NCBI GenBank assembly: GCA_031213475.1
Contig: JARUPZ010000020.1
Coordinates: 620,001-684,000 of the forward strand
Source of the DNA: Nereocystis luetkeana
Lineage: Eukaryota > Sar > Phaeophyceae > Laminariales > Laminariaceae
Direction of reading: 5' to 3'
DNA: 64,000 bases
The notes beneath the pieces are model-generated. The model was not told where the DNA came from and ran no database searches. It was given only the letters and a program-made list of their open reading frames with translations. Positions 14,501 to 25,192 of this stretch are shown piece after piece (position 1 is the stretch's first letter; each line of letters opens with the position of its first letter). The position numbers and the translations under genes were made by a program.

Positions 14501-17500
14501 GCAAGCAAGTTGCCTACAATAAACTTCGGTTTTTTTGTTCGAGTATGTAGGCATGAAATATCCCAGACAACTACGTCAGTACGAGGTCTAGCTGGACGTG
14601 CTTATTGAAGTGGAGGTGCCGTGAAGGTGGGTTAGAAAGGGTGGGTTAGTCAAGGTGGGTTAGTAAAGGTGGCTTGCTAATGGTGGCTTACTATTAGGAA
14701 TGCGTGCTACGGTAGGAGAAACACTTTTGGGCGAAACTGACACTGGGACTGACTGCTAATAGGCCCCTTAACCTACAGTGCTGTAGTAGTATCGTTGGAA
14801 TGGTACCATTATTATTACTATTGTATTACCATATTATCCGTAGCATGTCTAAGCTTTGGGATTATATATTCGGCGTGTACTTTCCTTTTTACTCAATATC
14901 AGGTATTGGGTCACAACCGATGGCTTACAAATGACTCCCGATTGACTTAGTAATAGTATTAATAGCATAGAGCTCCTCCGATGAGGGCCCTCAGAAGGCA
15001 AAAGTAGGGGCTACCCCTACGGTAGCACATCCCCCCTCATATACATATATATATATATAAATATATTGTCGGAGAAGAAAACAAAAAACTCCTCAAACTC
15101 TCGTCCTGTCGTGTGAAAAATTGGCGTTTCCCATACTTGAGGTATATTTCGGGCTGTTCTCCCGCAAGGTGTCGCGCAACACATCGCCTTGGCGTCGTGC
15201 ATCGCCATACATTCTCACGATGCGGGCCCAACGTATCGCCTTTCACTGTGCACTCACGATGCGTTTGTTACCGTCGTACTTCCTTGTGCTTGCGGCAGAG
15301 CATGGGCATGGACGGACACAACGCCCTCAAGAAGGCCATCGTCGAGCTGTACAAGCTCTACGACAACGTGCGTACGTTGCTGCAGTGGAATCGTAGTCGC
15401 CTAGAAAAGTCAATTGCCCTTCATAGTCCTTCATTACCCTTTCGTAGTGTTTCTGTTCTGGTGCCCACTGCTGGTGATAGAGCTTTCGTCTGATTATTTT
15501 TCATGCAATGTACATAGTATAGTCTAGTAGTACAATGTCGTATCGTCCCGAACAATGTAACGTCACAGAATGCCTACTATGTATTTCCTTTCACAAGGTC
15601 ATAAACCTCGTAGCACGCGCGGTCGCAATTTTATACGCAGCTGGCAAATATAAGTTTCCACGATATTCTCCATCTCACAGCTTAAGGCCACGCTGGCATC
15701 CGAGCGTCTCCTGGTCTCCGGGGTTCCGGTTTCTCTAGTATGTTTATCGGAACAGGAAAACCATCGCTATCTTAACACGATGCGTTTAGAACTTCGGTTG
15801 GTTCGTGCTTACCGGAGAGCGACGGTGACTTGAAAGAGGTTCATCACAGTAGCTTGCGTTTCTCTCGAGATTGATTTCCCGCCCGATCTCAAAAGAGGCA
15901 AACACCTCGACTTAGAGGTGCTGCAGTGGTCGAGATTGGTCGAAGTTTGGTGTGCACGAAAAGAGACATGAATCAGCCCCCAACTGGCCGATTGCACCTG
16001 TCTCACTTGTCACTTGTCACCTGCGGACAGCTACAGCTCCTCACAGAACACTACAGCCCGCGAAGTTGAGAGATGCTCATGATGAGGTATGCAAGGGCGT
16101 CGGATGCACCAGACGGCAGTCGTAGGCACTCAGAAACGACTCACGAGGTGTTTTCGTGTATTCAAAGGAGCGAGCGAATAGCACGAAAAGCTTGCATAAA
16201 CGCCAAACTGTTGTTTTTCACGCAAGGGAGCATAGCACAATGGCTCGTACGTCACCGATGAAGAAATGGCATTCGCTAGATTTTTGAAGAAATGACCTTC
16301 ACTAGAAGATTGCTGTTCTCCAGGCGAATATTCTATCTTTTAGGGGGTCGTCGTCGAAGATGCCGCGGGAGGAAAAAACACGTTCCCATGATGGATAGTA
16401 ATGTATTGGGCCCAAAAAAATGCTAAAAAGGGCTAGAAAGCTCAGGAGTATCGTATATTTGCATCAACCGTCCTACAACCACGAAAATACGGACCTTGGT
16501 TGCAAACCCCTCACTCTAATTCCAAGTCGTATGTAAATGTTGCCGAAACGCCTACGCGCGGGGACTTAGGGACGCATTCCTGAGGGTGCTAGCGTCCCTT
16601 TACGAATGGGCTGTCTTGTTAAAAAAATTAACAGCAATGTAACACCATCCTTTATCGTACCGTAGATATTTCCGTGAGGATCCACAGTTGTTGGGGTACG
16701 AAGAAGCAACAATCACCACGATGTTGTCAATGATTGAACTTCTCCAACCATGGCAGCGATTGAACTATTAGTTTTCGATTCTTGTTGAGATGGGTGCAGC
16801 AATCACTACTGCTTAGAGCTAGCTTTTGCCCTGTACGTGTCTTAAGTATGTGATTTTTTTGTGTTCATCCCACCTTCTGAAAAGATTACTGTACCATGCT
16901 GCCGGTTCACCGCTCTGAACTCTACGACCGAGCGCATTCATATTGAACCGCGCACCCTCCATTATTTTTTCACCGCTCCACGTTGCCCGTATGTAGCCCA
17001 CACTGCTCTTGATTTCCGATTTGAGCGACACAAAACAGGACAATGGTTATGTATGCTAGAGAAAGTACACTGGCCGAACATATCTACAGTGGGCAGAAAA
17101 CCGCGATAACGTGCGCGCTTAGCTACCAATCGCTGGGTACAACTCTAACTTCTGTCCTGGCTGTTTGCCTTTACATGCCCCTGTTTTTCCTGCTGGCGCC
17201 GAGTCCGTGGGCCGAATCTGTGGCATATAGGTTCCGGGTAAAAGGAGCAACCGCCCGTGTGTGTAGACGCAGAACTTGACGAGAATATCCGCTCCCAACT
17301 TATTGTGAAACCTAGCCAACTAGCAGTTAGTCGGCTAACCAACAGTTAGTCAGCTGACTAGTCTTGTAGTCGGCTCACAAGGAAATGCCCGTGTGTTGTC
17401 GTTGTGGTGCAGGATACGCCCGTGGCTACGGTGAAGAGGGGACAAAGCGGGGACATGCAGCGTGAATACAACCGCCAGCGAAACAACCTAGAGAGAAACG

Positions 17501-20500
17501 TGGAGGCTCTCAAAGGGAGCATTGACAAGGTGCGTGCGAGTCGATATATAGTCATGTACCATCTCGATAAAATGCTCCATTACGGCATAAAAGCTATACA
17601 AAGCAGAACCCACAATGGACCCAAATGCTATGTTTACCCCTACTGTGTAGAGTACGTTTACACACCTATTTGTTAATACCAGGGCTTTTCGCGGGTCATG
17701 ACCCGACCCGCGGGTCGGGTCACTTGATGCTCAAAATGTCACGGGTCGGGTCGGGTCGGGTCAGGAAGTGTTCATGTCACGGGTCGGGTCGGGTCAAGCT
17801 TTTTTCAAAGCTCGCGGGTCGGGTCAGGTCGGGTCAAGAGTTTTTCAAATCTCACGGATCGGGTCGGGTCGGGTCAAGAGGTGATGAAAAGCTTACGGGT
17901 CGGGTCAGGTCATGACCCGCGAGTTGTTTTTTGCTGACCCGCGGGTCGGACCCGCGCATTCGGCTCGCGGACCCGACACTTGGATAACTTCCCGCTCTCT
18001 TACCCAAAGGCTTCTCTCGTACCAATACTCCATAACACCCCTTTGGTATCATATTCAGACATTAAAACACCGCCAAATTCATATACGCATGCCCGCATCC
18101 ATTCATATCCACTACAGCCAGGTCATACATCGCTTCGGGGCACTAAAATGAACATTAAGTTGTTTTTGAAGTGCCCACCTACGGGCCAGATCCGCGGGTC
18201 GAACCTTCGGGTCAAGATAAATGGTATCGCGGGTCAAGGTGACCCGACCCGCATGAAGCCCGTGTCTCACGGGTCAGTCGGAAAGTGGCGGGTCGGGTCG
18301 GGTCGGGTCAGGAGGTTTCGACATCTCGCGGGTCGGGTCGGGTCGGGTCAAAAGATATTCAAATCTCACGGGTCGGGTCGGGTCGGGTCAAGAGGCTTTC
18401 AAAATCTCGCGGGTCGGGTCGGGTCAAGTCAACATACCTAAAAAAATTCGCGGGTCGACCCGACCCGACCCGACCCGACCCGACCCGACCCGTGAGGTTT
18501 GACCTGACCCGCGAAAAGCCCTGGTTAATACTACTACAGTATGTTCCCCCGTGATAGTCTACTGTAGTACTATTAGTGTGCGTGCCTTGGTTTAGGATGT
18601 TGTGGACAAATGTTACCGAGTCCATGTAAATGAGAAAGTCATGTCAATAAAATGCTCTATAAAGGCGTACCCCCTTGGTCAGGGATTGCTGTGGAGGGTA
18701 GAGGACAGGTTGCACTTTTCGGCTCAGTATTTTCTGACCGGTTGGGCTGCTCAAGTGAGCGACTACCGCTAGTATGATAATTTTCCAATATGATGACTTC
18801 ACTATAATCCAAGCGTAACTGACTTAGGACTAGTGTAGAGTAGTGTAGAGTAGTGTAGAGCATAGAACTGCTGGTCGGGTTTCGCGAGCAAACGTTGTTC
18901 GAAGTCATGAAGTAACGTTTTGGATGAGAGAGATATTGGGCTCGTCATGTGAGTGAGGCATGTGTGGCAGGAGTGAAGAAAATAAGGCGCAACCCCTATA
19001 AGGCATTGCTAAAAAAATAAGGCACCTCCCCTATAAGGGCATTACTCAACAGTAGGTGTGATGCATCTACTGGCAAACGCATGCTACGGTGGGGGTTAGG
19101 GGTGCACCTGCCTACCCTGGTATTGATTAGCATTTCTGAGGCCCTCACTTGACCTTGGAGAACTCCATACCTCACCCAACCAAAAACCAGTTTGAGAAAA
19201 AATGAAAATGCCACCCGACGAACAATCCCGATGTGCACAGTCAGCACGTATCATGGCGAATAAGGTTGTAAACAAACACAGCACATCATACGTATTCTAA
19301 CGATGTTGTACGATGGTCACAATGGTTGGGTAGTTCCTCAGTGAAGTCAGTCACTTACTCAACCATTGTATGTGCTTAGCATGCGTCAGTATCTCTCCGA
19401 TGAGATGCAGCTGTGCTTTTGTCTTGACGCTACGAGGGGCCATAGGGTCCAAAGGGGCCATACGGCGGACCTCCAAAGGTAGTGCATTGCTGCTATGTAT
19501 GCTGTTACTATACTATAAAGCCGACGCGTTTGCTACTGTGGAGTGACGGTCTACAAACACTGGATGTAGCCAAGTATACTTCATTTCACGGTCTATAAAT
19601 AGTGGACGGAGCACAATGTACTGAACTCAAGCTCTATCAGTAGCGGACGAAGCAAGCAGCGGGACCTTCGAGCTGCGGGCTTCGCACAACACGGTCATCC
19701 AGTTTGTTGGCGATTGTTGGCGATGGGCGTGGTACGACAAGGGAGATACGGCACTGCTTGGCACTGCTTGGCGAGTGCGATAGGTTTAGCCCAGCCTTGT
19801 ACCGTGATTTCTATAGTGGCGGTGGTGGTGCTGCTGCAATGTCGCAGTTTCGGTGGCATTGGTGCCGCAACGGTACTATTCCGGTGGCACCGGTTCTGCA
19901 ATGTTGCAATTCTGGTAGTTTTCGTGCTGCTCGATTCATTGTCCCGTTTCGTGACCATTGGTCTTTCAATCGTCGCATACAAACTCCAATCGTGGCTCTC
20001 GTGCTCCTGTATCCGTTCCGTTTGGTCGGCTATGTCAGTAAGCTTTCGACGACCGACGCCAATCGTGATTTCACGAAGCGGTATGGCAATGTTCTTTAGT
20101 ATGACAAGTGTTCGTGTGTATGACAATGTTCGTGTGTATGACAATGTTCGTGTGTATGACATCGCTCATTTGCATGACAAAATCCTCGTTTTGTGTGATA
20201 CTGTTCCCTTGTAAGACGATGCGCATTTGTACATGGCAAATGTTCGTTTGTATGTATGACAGTCCTCGCTTCTATGGCAGCTGTTTGCTTTTACCACATC
20301 GTTCCCTTGCAGGACAGTCCTCGTTTTTATGACACTTCTCGTTTGTACGACAATGATATCGTTCGTTTGTACGTATGACAATCTTCATGTTGGTTTGGTC
20401 ATTAATTTGCAGGACTTGCGCATGTTCCACCACGACCGGTCTCGACTTCACCGGGAAAACGTGGTGCTGACCAGGGAGATCAACGACCTTAGGCGAAAAG

Positions 20501-23500
20501 CGAAGGCCTGTTCGCTGCAACAGAAGGGGGTCGAACGGGTGGGTTGGCCTAGACCCCTATGATGCAGACTGCCCCCCCACAGAATAATGCCCTGCCAGTC
20601 TCATCGTGAATATAAGGAACATTTAGGTAGCGACAAAGGTCCAAATATGCTTAGGTTGAAACCAAAGGTCCAGACATGTTTAGATTGCCCAAGAAAGGCC
20701 CGAACGTATTTTGGTTGCCACAAGATAGGCCCAAAAGTGGTAGTGTGATGGCCACAAAAGATCCGAACGTGTAAAAGAGTCCATAAAAGGTGAACATGCA
20801 TTAGATTGCCGCGAAAGGTCCAAGTGCACCTTGCGTGTATGATCAGACGAGTTAAAGATCTTGCGGAAGGTGCACTCATATTCGACTCAGAAATGTGGTA
20901 ACGCAAGAGAGTATGCTCTGCTCTGCTTTGCACAGACAAGACACAGATACCATAGAGCCCGCATGTTCTGCCACTTGCTGCTTTTCCCTCCTAACTGTCG
21001 AACAGGATTTCGTTCATTTGCAGTTGTTTCATGGGCTTGGGGCGATCTTAACATTCACCCTTGTTTGTTCTTGCGTGCACGGGCAATTTGTGACCTTTTC
21101 CTTGCCATGCCGAGTTTCACGAGGGATTTTGTACCGGAGCCCACCGCGGCACACTACAGCAAAACCGCATAATTATAAAATTACTCTTGCACCCTCGGAG
21201 CATTAATTTCGGCAGAGAACGCAGGCGACAAGGTACAGCTGTATCTATGTACGATGCAGTGCAGCCTTATAAAACGCGAGATAACACCCTCCTAGAGATT
21301 ACTTACTTGGTCCATTTTTTATCCAACCAGAGTTGGCACACACAACGGAAATGGTGGGTTTGAAAATATATCGCTGAGATCCTTTCCATAGGCGCATCGC
21401 TCGACCGTTGCACTTTCTCGGTTATCGAGAAATATCAGCTTGGAATATTTGACCGAGGGGGCGTGGTATCTATCTCTATATCAGTGTTTTTCGGAACTAC
21501 TGTGGTGAACTGATAACAACTCAACACTGAAAGTAGCGTAGGCGTGGTCCATTCCGTGCAGCGACCAACCAGAACTGCATTCTGGACAGTAGCACCGGCA
21601 GCATGAGAGTACTCGTCGGCACGGTGGAAACGGCCCCAACGTACCCCGTTTTTGTGAGGTTGTCATCTGCATATCCTTCTGGATTGCGCGTACGGGCCAA
21701 AGGGGTCAACGGCACCAGATGGCAATGCACAAGACTAGTTTGCCAATGCTGCCCGCCAGGGAATGGCCCTTGATTGTCCTTAGCCACCGTTGTTCCTCTG
21801 CGAAGGCAATGCTGATCGTCGGGGAATTCCCCTTGTTTCACACCTTAGGCAGATGATCGCTCCCCTACTACTGCACTTCACGATCTAGATACTCATGGTA
21901 GCTATAATCCCGATCCTGTATGATCTGTATGATGTGGCTTAACTTGCCGGGTGGGATGAGGTATAGTCTGCATGATCTGCGTAGGACACGTTTTCCTGGG
22001 ATGGATCTGCCCTATAAGGCAGATCTTGCGCAACTTCTCACAAGGGCAGGTGAGGAACTAGATGGTCTAATGCACAGTAGATTGATCAGATAGATAGATC
22101 ATGCCCTGTCCCACAGTAGGTGTGCCTTTTTTGTCCTCAACTACCGTTGCTCCACTGGCAAGGCAATGCAATGCTGAAATTGTCCGTATTTGCCGCGTGT
22201 TTGTCCTCCTCGCTGTTTTCTCGCTGTGAAGGCAATGAATGGGGACCCAGATGTTGACATGACACCGGTGTTAGGGGAGGGGTGGGCGGGGCGAAGCAAA
22301 ACCGGCCAAAGCAGCAATCTCGACACGGCCAGCAAGGTATGGGAGCGCCACATCGATGCCGTACGGTCCTCGTGCAGCGCAAGGCAGTGTAAACACCTGT
22401 TTATTTGTAATGGTTGTGATCAAGGCGTATATTATGCCTTGGCTGGGCTTCATTCACTAAGGTATGGCTTATAATTCATAAGACTAGTTTTTGGTTGGGT
22501 GGCAAAGCAAGCCAACTGCATGACTTAGCGTTTATCAATAAAACACATACACACATCGAGGCACAACAAGCGCCGGTCATATTTATAAACAAAGACGAAA
22601 GGGCGTATCAAATTACCCCACCCGCTAACTGTAATATTGTGTCAACTAGTACTACAGTAATACTTATACTAATACTAATACTAATACGCCCCTATAATAG
22701 GCGATGAGTTAGTCAACCAAGTCACAGCCTTACTGTAATATCGAAGGTGTATCACCTCGCATCACCTCGCTCGCAACCGTAATGGTAAAAACAAATGGCA
22801 TGCTCTATAAACCTGACAGTCTTCGACGCAGTCTACTCAACCCTTTGAAGACGTTCATACTCGAGAGGGGAAAATCGTCCAAAATTCATTGGCAGAACAC
22901 AGCATCGGCCGCACCAAATGGCCTACACAGTTTGCTGGGGTAGGGCATAGGAGATGATGCGTCCGACATGCCATGGTGTCATGCAAGGAGCTGCACGGCA
23001 CGCCCGCAGCATGATCATAATGATGATAGTTGATTGTACTGCTGCACACTCTTCGTGTTAATAGACGCTTCATAAAATTGCATTCACTCGTCGAATTTCT
23101 AGCCGCTATACTCTATTCAAGCTAATCAAGTCACAAAAGGGGATGGTACGTTATTGGCGCATTTACGAGTCGATTTTCTGGACGGTAAATATTCCTCGCA
23201 ACCCGCCCCGCTGCTCCTACTAAAGGGCTCTTAGTTGGCTTCCAACTTAGTGATTGACGTTGACGGCTACTTGTTAGTAATAGGTGAGTGGCGAAGTGAG
23301 TCAACTATTAATAACTGACTTAACCTTTCTGAATGAAAAACACCCTTCGGAGCGACGACACACGGCAGTCAGATGCAAACACATATAAGTTCGCCCTAAT
23401 TTGACGCACGCAACTACCAATGACTGTGATACCTATGAATGCCTTTGAACAGCCAGCTATTTACTTTTTACATTGGACAGGCAAGCCGACTCACAGCAAT

Positions 23501-25054
23501 AACCGGCGTATTAATCTATGTACCCCCATCGCCTTCCAACCAGGGACAACCCGCGTCTGGCAAAAAAAGCTCGACGGGCGCTAGCGGGAGTGGGAAAGGC
23601 GTATCGAGGGGGGGAAGGGCTCTTCGATTAACGGAGTCCTCGAACGACGGGTCCAGCTTACCCTTCACGGCTCCTATAAGGGATTTCGCGACCAGTCAAG
23701 TCCCCGTCCCCCCCTCCGGAAAATCTCAGAGGGGTGTGGTAGACGGACTCGAGGTGGGTCGACGGGGACAATCCGCAAAAACCGGTACGGAGACCGGGGC
23801 GCAGACCGGGGCAGAGACTGGTGCGGAGAACGGGGAGCTTTTTGTAGTGCAACAGCTGAAGAGAGAGGTGAGTGTCATGCGTGAGTCGTTTTTGGGGTGG
23901 TAGTGTTCCTCAAAGTAGAATTCCAGTGGACGCATCTCTGGGCAATGCTACAGTGGGCTACTGTAGGTTATCGTCGGCTACCGTAGGCTATTACTGCTGT
24001 AGTAGGGCGGGGGGGATTTTGAGTCTGCAATTCCTGACTGTCGGGCCCCCACAACTCAGGACGTGAACCAACTACACAATGATTCCTCAAATACCTTTGG
24101 AACCCTACTAGAATGGTTGTGATTCAGGCTTGATTATTTTCTATAATAGTGTGATAATTTATTAATAGCAGATGGGATTGCTTATCGGGTTACTCAATAG
24201 CTACCGTAGTGTTTCGGTGCGCCACGGTATGGATTGAGCTCCTTATGTCAGGAGCATCACCAAAATTCGGTGCACCCCTAGGTGCACCCCGACCCTATTC
24301 ATAACACGCCTCCTTATACTTTCATTTACTACTATTAGTACTTTGTATAGTACTATTAATATTCATACTAGATCATGCAGGTTATACGGCTCCCACCTGT
24401 CAACGTGAGCTAAATAATAAAAAATAGTAATATAACTACCATGAAGGATCTAGATGACGAAGATGAGGAAGCGTGGTAATCGATTTTCTGTCCGAGTGTG
24501 AGTAAAAGGATAAGCTTCGTCTGATGAAACATTTGGACCATTCCAATCGCGTACGACTAGTGTGGGTACGTATCAGCACAAGTAGTAGAATATCAAGCTA
24601 CACCCGCATCGTCCGACTCCTTGCATTGAAGCTCGGACATCGAATTCATCACCCCGAAAACCAAGCAGTGGCGGCCGGTGGTGTAATCGTCATATGTTGT
24701 CGTCATTTTTATCCTCTTAGGTTGCTAAACGGTTCCCTGAAGGGTACATCCACTAAACGATTAACACGCGGCCGTGGCTTTGACCCGTTGTGTCCGCTAC
24801 TGCTACTTCTGCTGCTTCTCTCCGCCTGTTCGTCGGTTATTTGTGTACGCACGGCCGAAAAGATCGACATGCAGGAGCAGCAGATTCGGCAGCTGGAGCA
24901 CCACGCCGCGCAACTGAAGGACTCGCTCAAGGCTAGTGGGATCATCAGCCAATCTGTGACCTCGACGGAAGGCGTTACGGCCGTTGGGGTCGTAGAGGAA
25001 GAGGTCGAAGTTAGCCACCAAGGGGGCCAAGGAGCCGACGGAGATTTGCCTTAA
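1319..25054 (+). CDS. CFAP57: CFAP57/WDR65-like axonemal protein, C-terminal half (13 exons)
   Basis: CFAP57 (FAP57/WDR65) is an axonemal protein with N-terminal WD40 repeats and a long C-terminal coiled coil; in ciliates, green algae and mammals it helps dock a subset of inner-arm dyneins. The window holds only the coiled-coil part, 560 residues. I join 1319-1384, 2699-2821, 5465-5562, 6126-6219, 7916-8002, 9346-9471, 14018-14173, 15299-15367, 17413-17529, 20413-20538, 22232-22336, 23544-23867 and 24863-25054. All junctions are GT-AG and every phase closes (1683 nt, no internal stop). Recognisable family blocks in order are [56 protein letters not shown] and REINDLRR, which match the vertebrate protein as I remember it. 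The WD40 exons must lie upstream, so the gene is partial here. Introns run from 0.56 to 4.5 kb and hold MITEs, satellites and decayed exon copies. The identification is firm; the last two exons are poorly conserved and less certain. Confidence 0.9.
2505..2545 (+). pseudogene. Broken partial copy of CFAP57 exon b (5' half)
   Basis: After a TAG acceptor the sequence GTAGAGGAAGCGCAGTCC mirrors the start of exon b (GTCGAGGAAGAACAGTCC). The homologous frame reads VEEAQSKQ and then meets TGA at about codon 14, and there is no donor. It is a decayed duplicate, not a usable exon. Confidence 0.6.
2699..2821 (+). CDS. CFAP57: CFAP57-like exon b
   Basis: Phase 0, 41 residues (starts [11 protein letters not shown], ends [10 protein letters not shown]), between ACCAG and GTTCGT. 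This is the only intact member of a local cluster of four related sequences; the others (2505, 2891 and 3013) are broken. Confidence 0.85.
2891..2980 (+). pseudogene. Broken partial copy of CFAP57 exon b (3' half)
   Basis: GATGGCCACCGCTTTCGACA parallels the middle of exon b, followed by recognisable but shortened end-of-exon and intron-start sequence (TCGCGTAC). A deletion puts TGA after the ACGAGG triplets. Confidence 0.7.
3013..3125 (+). pseudogene. Third partial copy of CFAP57 exon b with flanking intron
   Basis: AATGGCGACCGCGTTCAACA through GGAATACGGCAAGGTCCGTA parallels exon b and its donor, including the intron segment AAATCGCATAC. Indels destroy the frame. Together with the two fragments above it shows repeated local duplication of one exon. 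Confidence 0.7.
3556..3598. repeat. TA dinucleotide microsatellite
   Basis: About 20 uninterrupted TA units inside the intron after exon b, directly before a copy of a dispersed repeat. Confidence 0.95.
3640..4150. repeat. Dispersed repeat R1, copy 1 (GC-hairpin repeat)
   Basis: Near-matching to 56085-56373 plus 56967-57540: shared blocks include GCTTCGCTCCGCGGGCGG, CAGGAAGGAAAAG, GTTGCAAACTGGCG and CATGCTTCAGGAGAAAACA. It contains perfect GC hairpins (GCGGGCGG...CCGCCCGC near 3875). It preserves GTCCATGA near 3744 once, the empty site for the hAT-like insertion in the other copy. Confidence 0.85.
5294..5517 (+). repeat. 112-bp tandem duplication spanning an intron end and half of CFAP57 exon c
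   Basis: Units 5294-5405 and 5406-5517 differ at only about 3 positions, so the event is recent. Each carries the pyrimidine tract, an acceptor (AG at 5351-5352 and 5463-5464) and the first about 53 nt of exon c. Splicing to the first acceptor would read into intron sequence and stop (LKGTV then TGA). Only the second acceptor gives a functional exon. Confidence 0.95.
5465..5562 (+). CDS. CFAP57: CFAP57-like exon c
   Basis: 98 nt, phase 0 in and 2 out; contains the family block [18 protein letters not shown]. The donor is GTGAGT. Its 5' half and the preceding intron end are tandemly duplicated just upstream (5294-5405). Confidence 0.92.
5633..5748. repeat. GGCCTATT-type minisatellite
   Basis: About ten imperfect 8-11 bp units based on GGCCTATT/GGCCTACT in a CFAP57 intron. 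Confidence 0.85.
6126..6219 (+). CDS. CFAP57: CFAP57-like exon d
   Basis: 94 nt entering in phase 2; encodes [12 protein letters not shown]...[10 protein letters not shown] chose the acceptor GAAAG|GCAAG because it alone restores the frame from exon c; the nearer AG (GCAAG|TGG) does not. Confidence 0.9.
6982..7095. mobile_element. TA-flanked MITE, copy 1 (TTACGGGGGACC ends)
   Basis: Ends TTACGGGGGACCATAGTTAA and its inverse are flanked by TA on both sides, as for Tc1/mariner (Stowaway-like) elements. The right arm carries an extra CCCTGG plus TA that the left arm and copy 2 lack. The body is AT-rich with no coding capacity. Confidence 0.9.
7916..8002 (+). CDS. CFAP57: CFAP57-like exon e
   Basis: 29 residues with the highly conserved block [16 protein letters not shown]. 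The acceptor is CAACAG, the donor GTCAGG, and both ends are phase 0. Confidence 0.93.
8309..8521. repeat. GATA tetranucleotide microsatellite
   Basis: Long GATA tracts (longest about 8452-8521) with two interruptions. Apparent Tyr-Leu-Ser-Ile reading frames on the minus strand are products of the repeat. Confidence 0.97.
9346..9471 (+). CDS. CFAP57: CFAP57-like exon f
   Basis: 42 residues, [18 protein letters not shown] then IEPRENEI and EEMDLELEQ; phase 0 at both ends, acceptor CTCGCAG, donor GTATGT. One of the best-conserved family segments. Confidence 0.94.
10230..10440. mobile_element. MITE family D, degenerate copy
   Basis: Shares the ordered core (GGCACGCACAAxG..., GGTGGTGTCT, GAGATCTTTCCGTAGGTGCATC) with the copies at 21280-21470, 27936-28130 and 34231-34438. 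Ends are unclear in this copy. Confidence 0.5.
12230..12475 (-). CDS. Coding-like exon antisense within a CFAP57 intron, unidentified
   Basis: On the minus strand an acceptor TCTGACAG (rc of 12476-12483) opens an 82-codon frame starting [18 protein letters not shown] and ending at TGA (12230-12232). The frame is GC-rich at third positions, basic at first and Ala/Thr-rich after. No partner exon, start codon or family was recognised. It may be a nested gene, a retro-inserted fragment or a transposon remnant. Confidence 0.3.
   Translation of the reverse strand, partial: YYEKETGKGSLARDKRTKARRYRSRAPPVETAAQASAAKRTNTQVSSGAALAPTAVACWIWGQVKTIEQRYLNPLPLSSKG
13407..13512. mobile_element. TA-flanked MITE, copy 2
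   Basis: Same ends as 6982-7095 (one extra G in the left G-run), flanked by TA at 13405-13406 and 13513-13514. The interior (AATGGTTAAACATA...) is clearly homologous. Confidence 0.9.
14018..14173 (+). CDS. CFAP57: CFAP57-like exon g
   Basis: 52 residues ([18 protein letters not shown]...), corresponding to the segment that follows the IEPREN block in the family. Acceptor GTGGCAG, donor GTGCTC, phase 0. Confidence 0.88.
14628..14690. repeat. Short GGTGGGTTAG tandem repeat
   Basis: Four to five imperfect units of about 13-14 bp. GGGTTAG inside it is telomere-like, but the units are spaced and interstitial. Confidence 0.7.
15299..15367 (+). CDS. CFAP57: CFAP57-like exon h
   Basis: 23 residues ([20 protein letters not shown]...) between GCGGCAG and GTGCGT, phase 0. 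It fits the family position of the LLKEKVRGLFEKY-type segment. Confidence 0.8.
17413..17529 (+). CDS. CFAP57: CFAP57-like exon i
   Basis: 39 residues including [20 protein letters not shown], a clear match to the family's EYARQREHLERN segment. Phase 0, acceptor GTGCAG, donor GTGCGT. Confidence 0.9.
17680..18523. mobile_element. Non-autonomous hAT-type element with a GGGTC-repeat body
   Basis: 844 bp. Terminal inverted repeat CAGGGCTTTTCGCGGGTCA (19 nt, perfect) with a perfect 8-bp target duplication GTTAATAC at 17672-17679 and 18524-18531. The CAGGG terminus plus 8-bp duplication is the hAT signature. The body is largely GGGTC/GACCC hexamer tracts around a central unique stretch (about 17985-18180). 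No transposase. It lies in the CFAP57 intron after exon i. Confidence 0.93.
20098..20400. repeat. Minisatellite based on GTTCGTTTGTATGACAAT
   Basis: A degenerate array of about 15-20 bp units ending just before exon j; the first three units (TGTTCGTGTGTATGACAA) are nearly identical. Confidence 0.85.
20413..20538 (+). CDS. CFAP57: CFAP57-like exon j
   Basis: 42 residues including [19 protein letters not shown], matching the conserved ENVSLIKEINELRRELK segment. Acceptor TTTGCAG, donor GTGGGT, phase 0. Confidence 0.9.
20607..20830. repeat. Degenerate tandem array, units about 35-40 bp
   Basis: Repeated AAAGGTCCAAACATG...TTTAGATTGCC-type units at about 20634, 20671, 20695, 20728, 20758 and 20815. 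Confidence 0.7.
21280..21470. mobile_element. MITE family D, copy A
   Basis: Left end GATAACACCCTC and right end GAGGGGGCGTGGTATC are inverted relatives; the interior has GGCACACACAACGGAAATGG and CCTTTCCATAGGCGCATC. Confidence 0.7.
22232..22336 (+). CDS. CFAP57: CFAP57-like exon k (variable tail)
   Basis: 35 residues ([17 protein letters not shown]...DTASK), phase 0, between GTGAAG and GTATGG. It sits where the family tail is poorly conserved, so the support is frame, phase and splice sites rather than homology. Confidence 0.6.
23544..23867 (+). CDS. CFAP57: CFAP57-like exon l (low-complexity tail)
   Basis: 108 residues, Ser/Gly-rich with four imperfect TGAE-type tetrapeptides (12-nt repeats near 23785-23838), ending in VVQQLKRE before GTGAGT. 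I chose the acceptor CCAACCAG because it is phase 0 and follows a pyrimidine run. Confidence 0.65.
24863..25054 (+). CDS. CFAP57: CFAP57-like terminal exon
   Basis: 63 residues and a TAA stop. [18 protein letters not shown] continues the heptads of the previous exon (QQLKRE|IDMQEQQ). The acceptor CCGAAAAG is weak but is the only one that keeps phase 0. The tail is acidic. Confidence 0.7.
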   Translation: MDMQEQQIRQLEHHAAQLKDSLKASGIISQSVTSTEGVTAVGVVEEEVEVSHQGGQGADGDLP

Positions 25055-25133
25055 GCCTAGCCTGGGGGCGGGTGCGCAATCAGCCAGGTTCCGGTGTCTC
25101 ACCGGGTTAATTTTTAACGTAACTTTGCACGGT

Positions 25134-25192
25134 GTCCACCGGTGTCCATGGGTGTCCACCGGTGTCCATGGGTGTCCGTCGATGTCCGTCGA
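25134..25192. repeat. GGTGTCCACC/GGTGTCCATG minisatellite
   Basis: About five 12-bp units (alternating pair of 24 bp) just downstream of the CFAP57 stop codon. Confidence 0.9.

Noticed and set aside
14628..14690. Telomere-like GGGTTAG repeats
   Set aside because: Units are 13-14 bp and imperfect; an interstitial minisatellite rather than a telomere.
17625..18625. Overlapping ORFs rich in Gly, Arg, Val, Ser and Pro on both strands
   Set aside because: Products of the GGGTC-repeat body of the hAT-like element; open in several frames at once.
1066..24010. TACAGTA/TACTGTA as a further TA-type scar
   Set aside because: Frequent, but a 7-mer is expected about eight times by chance in 64 kb, and I found no internal empty-site comparison.
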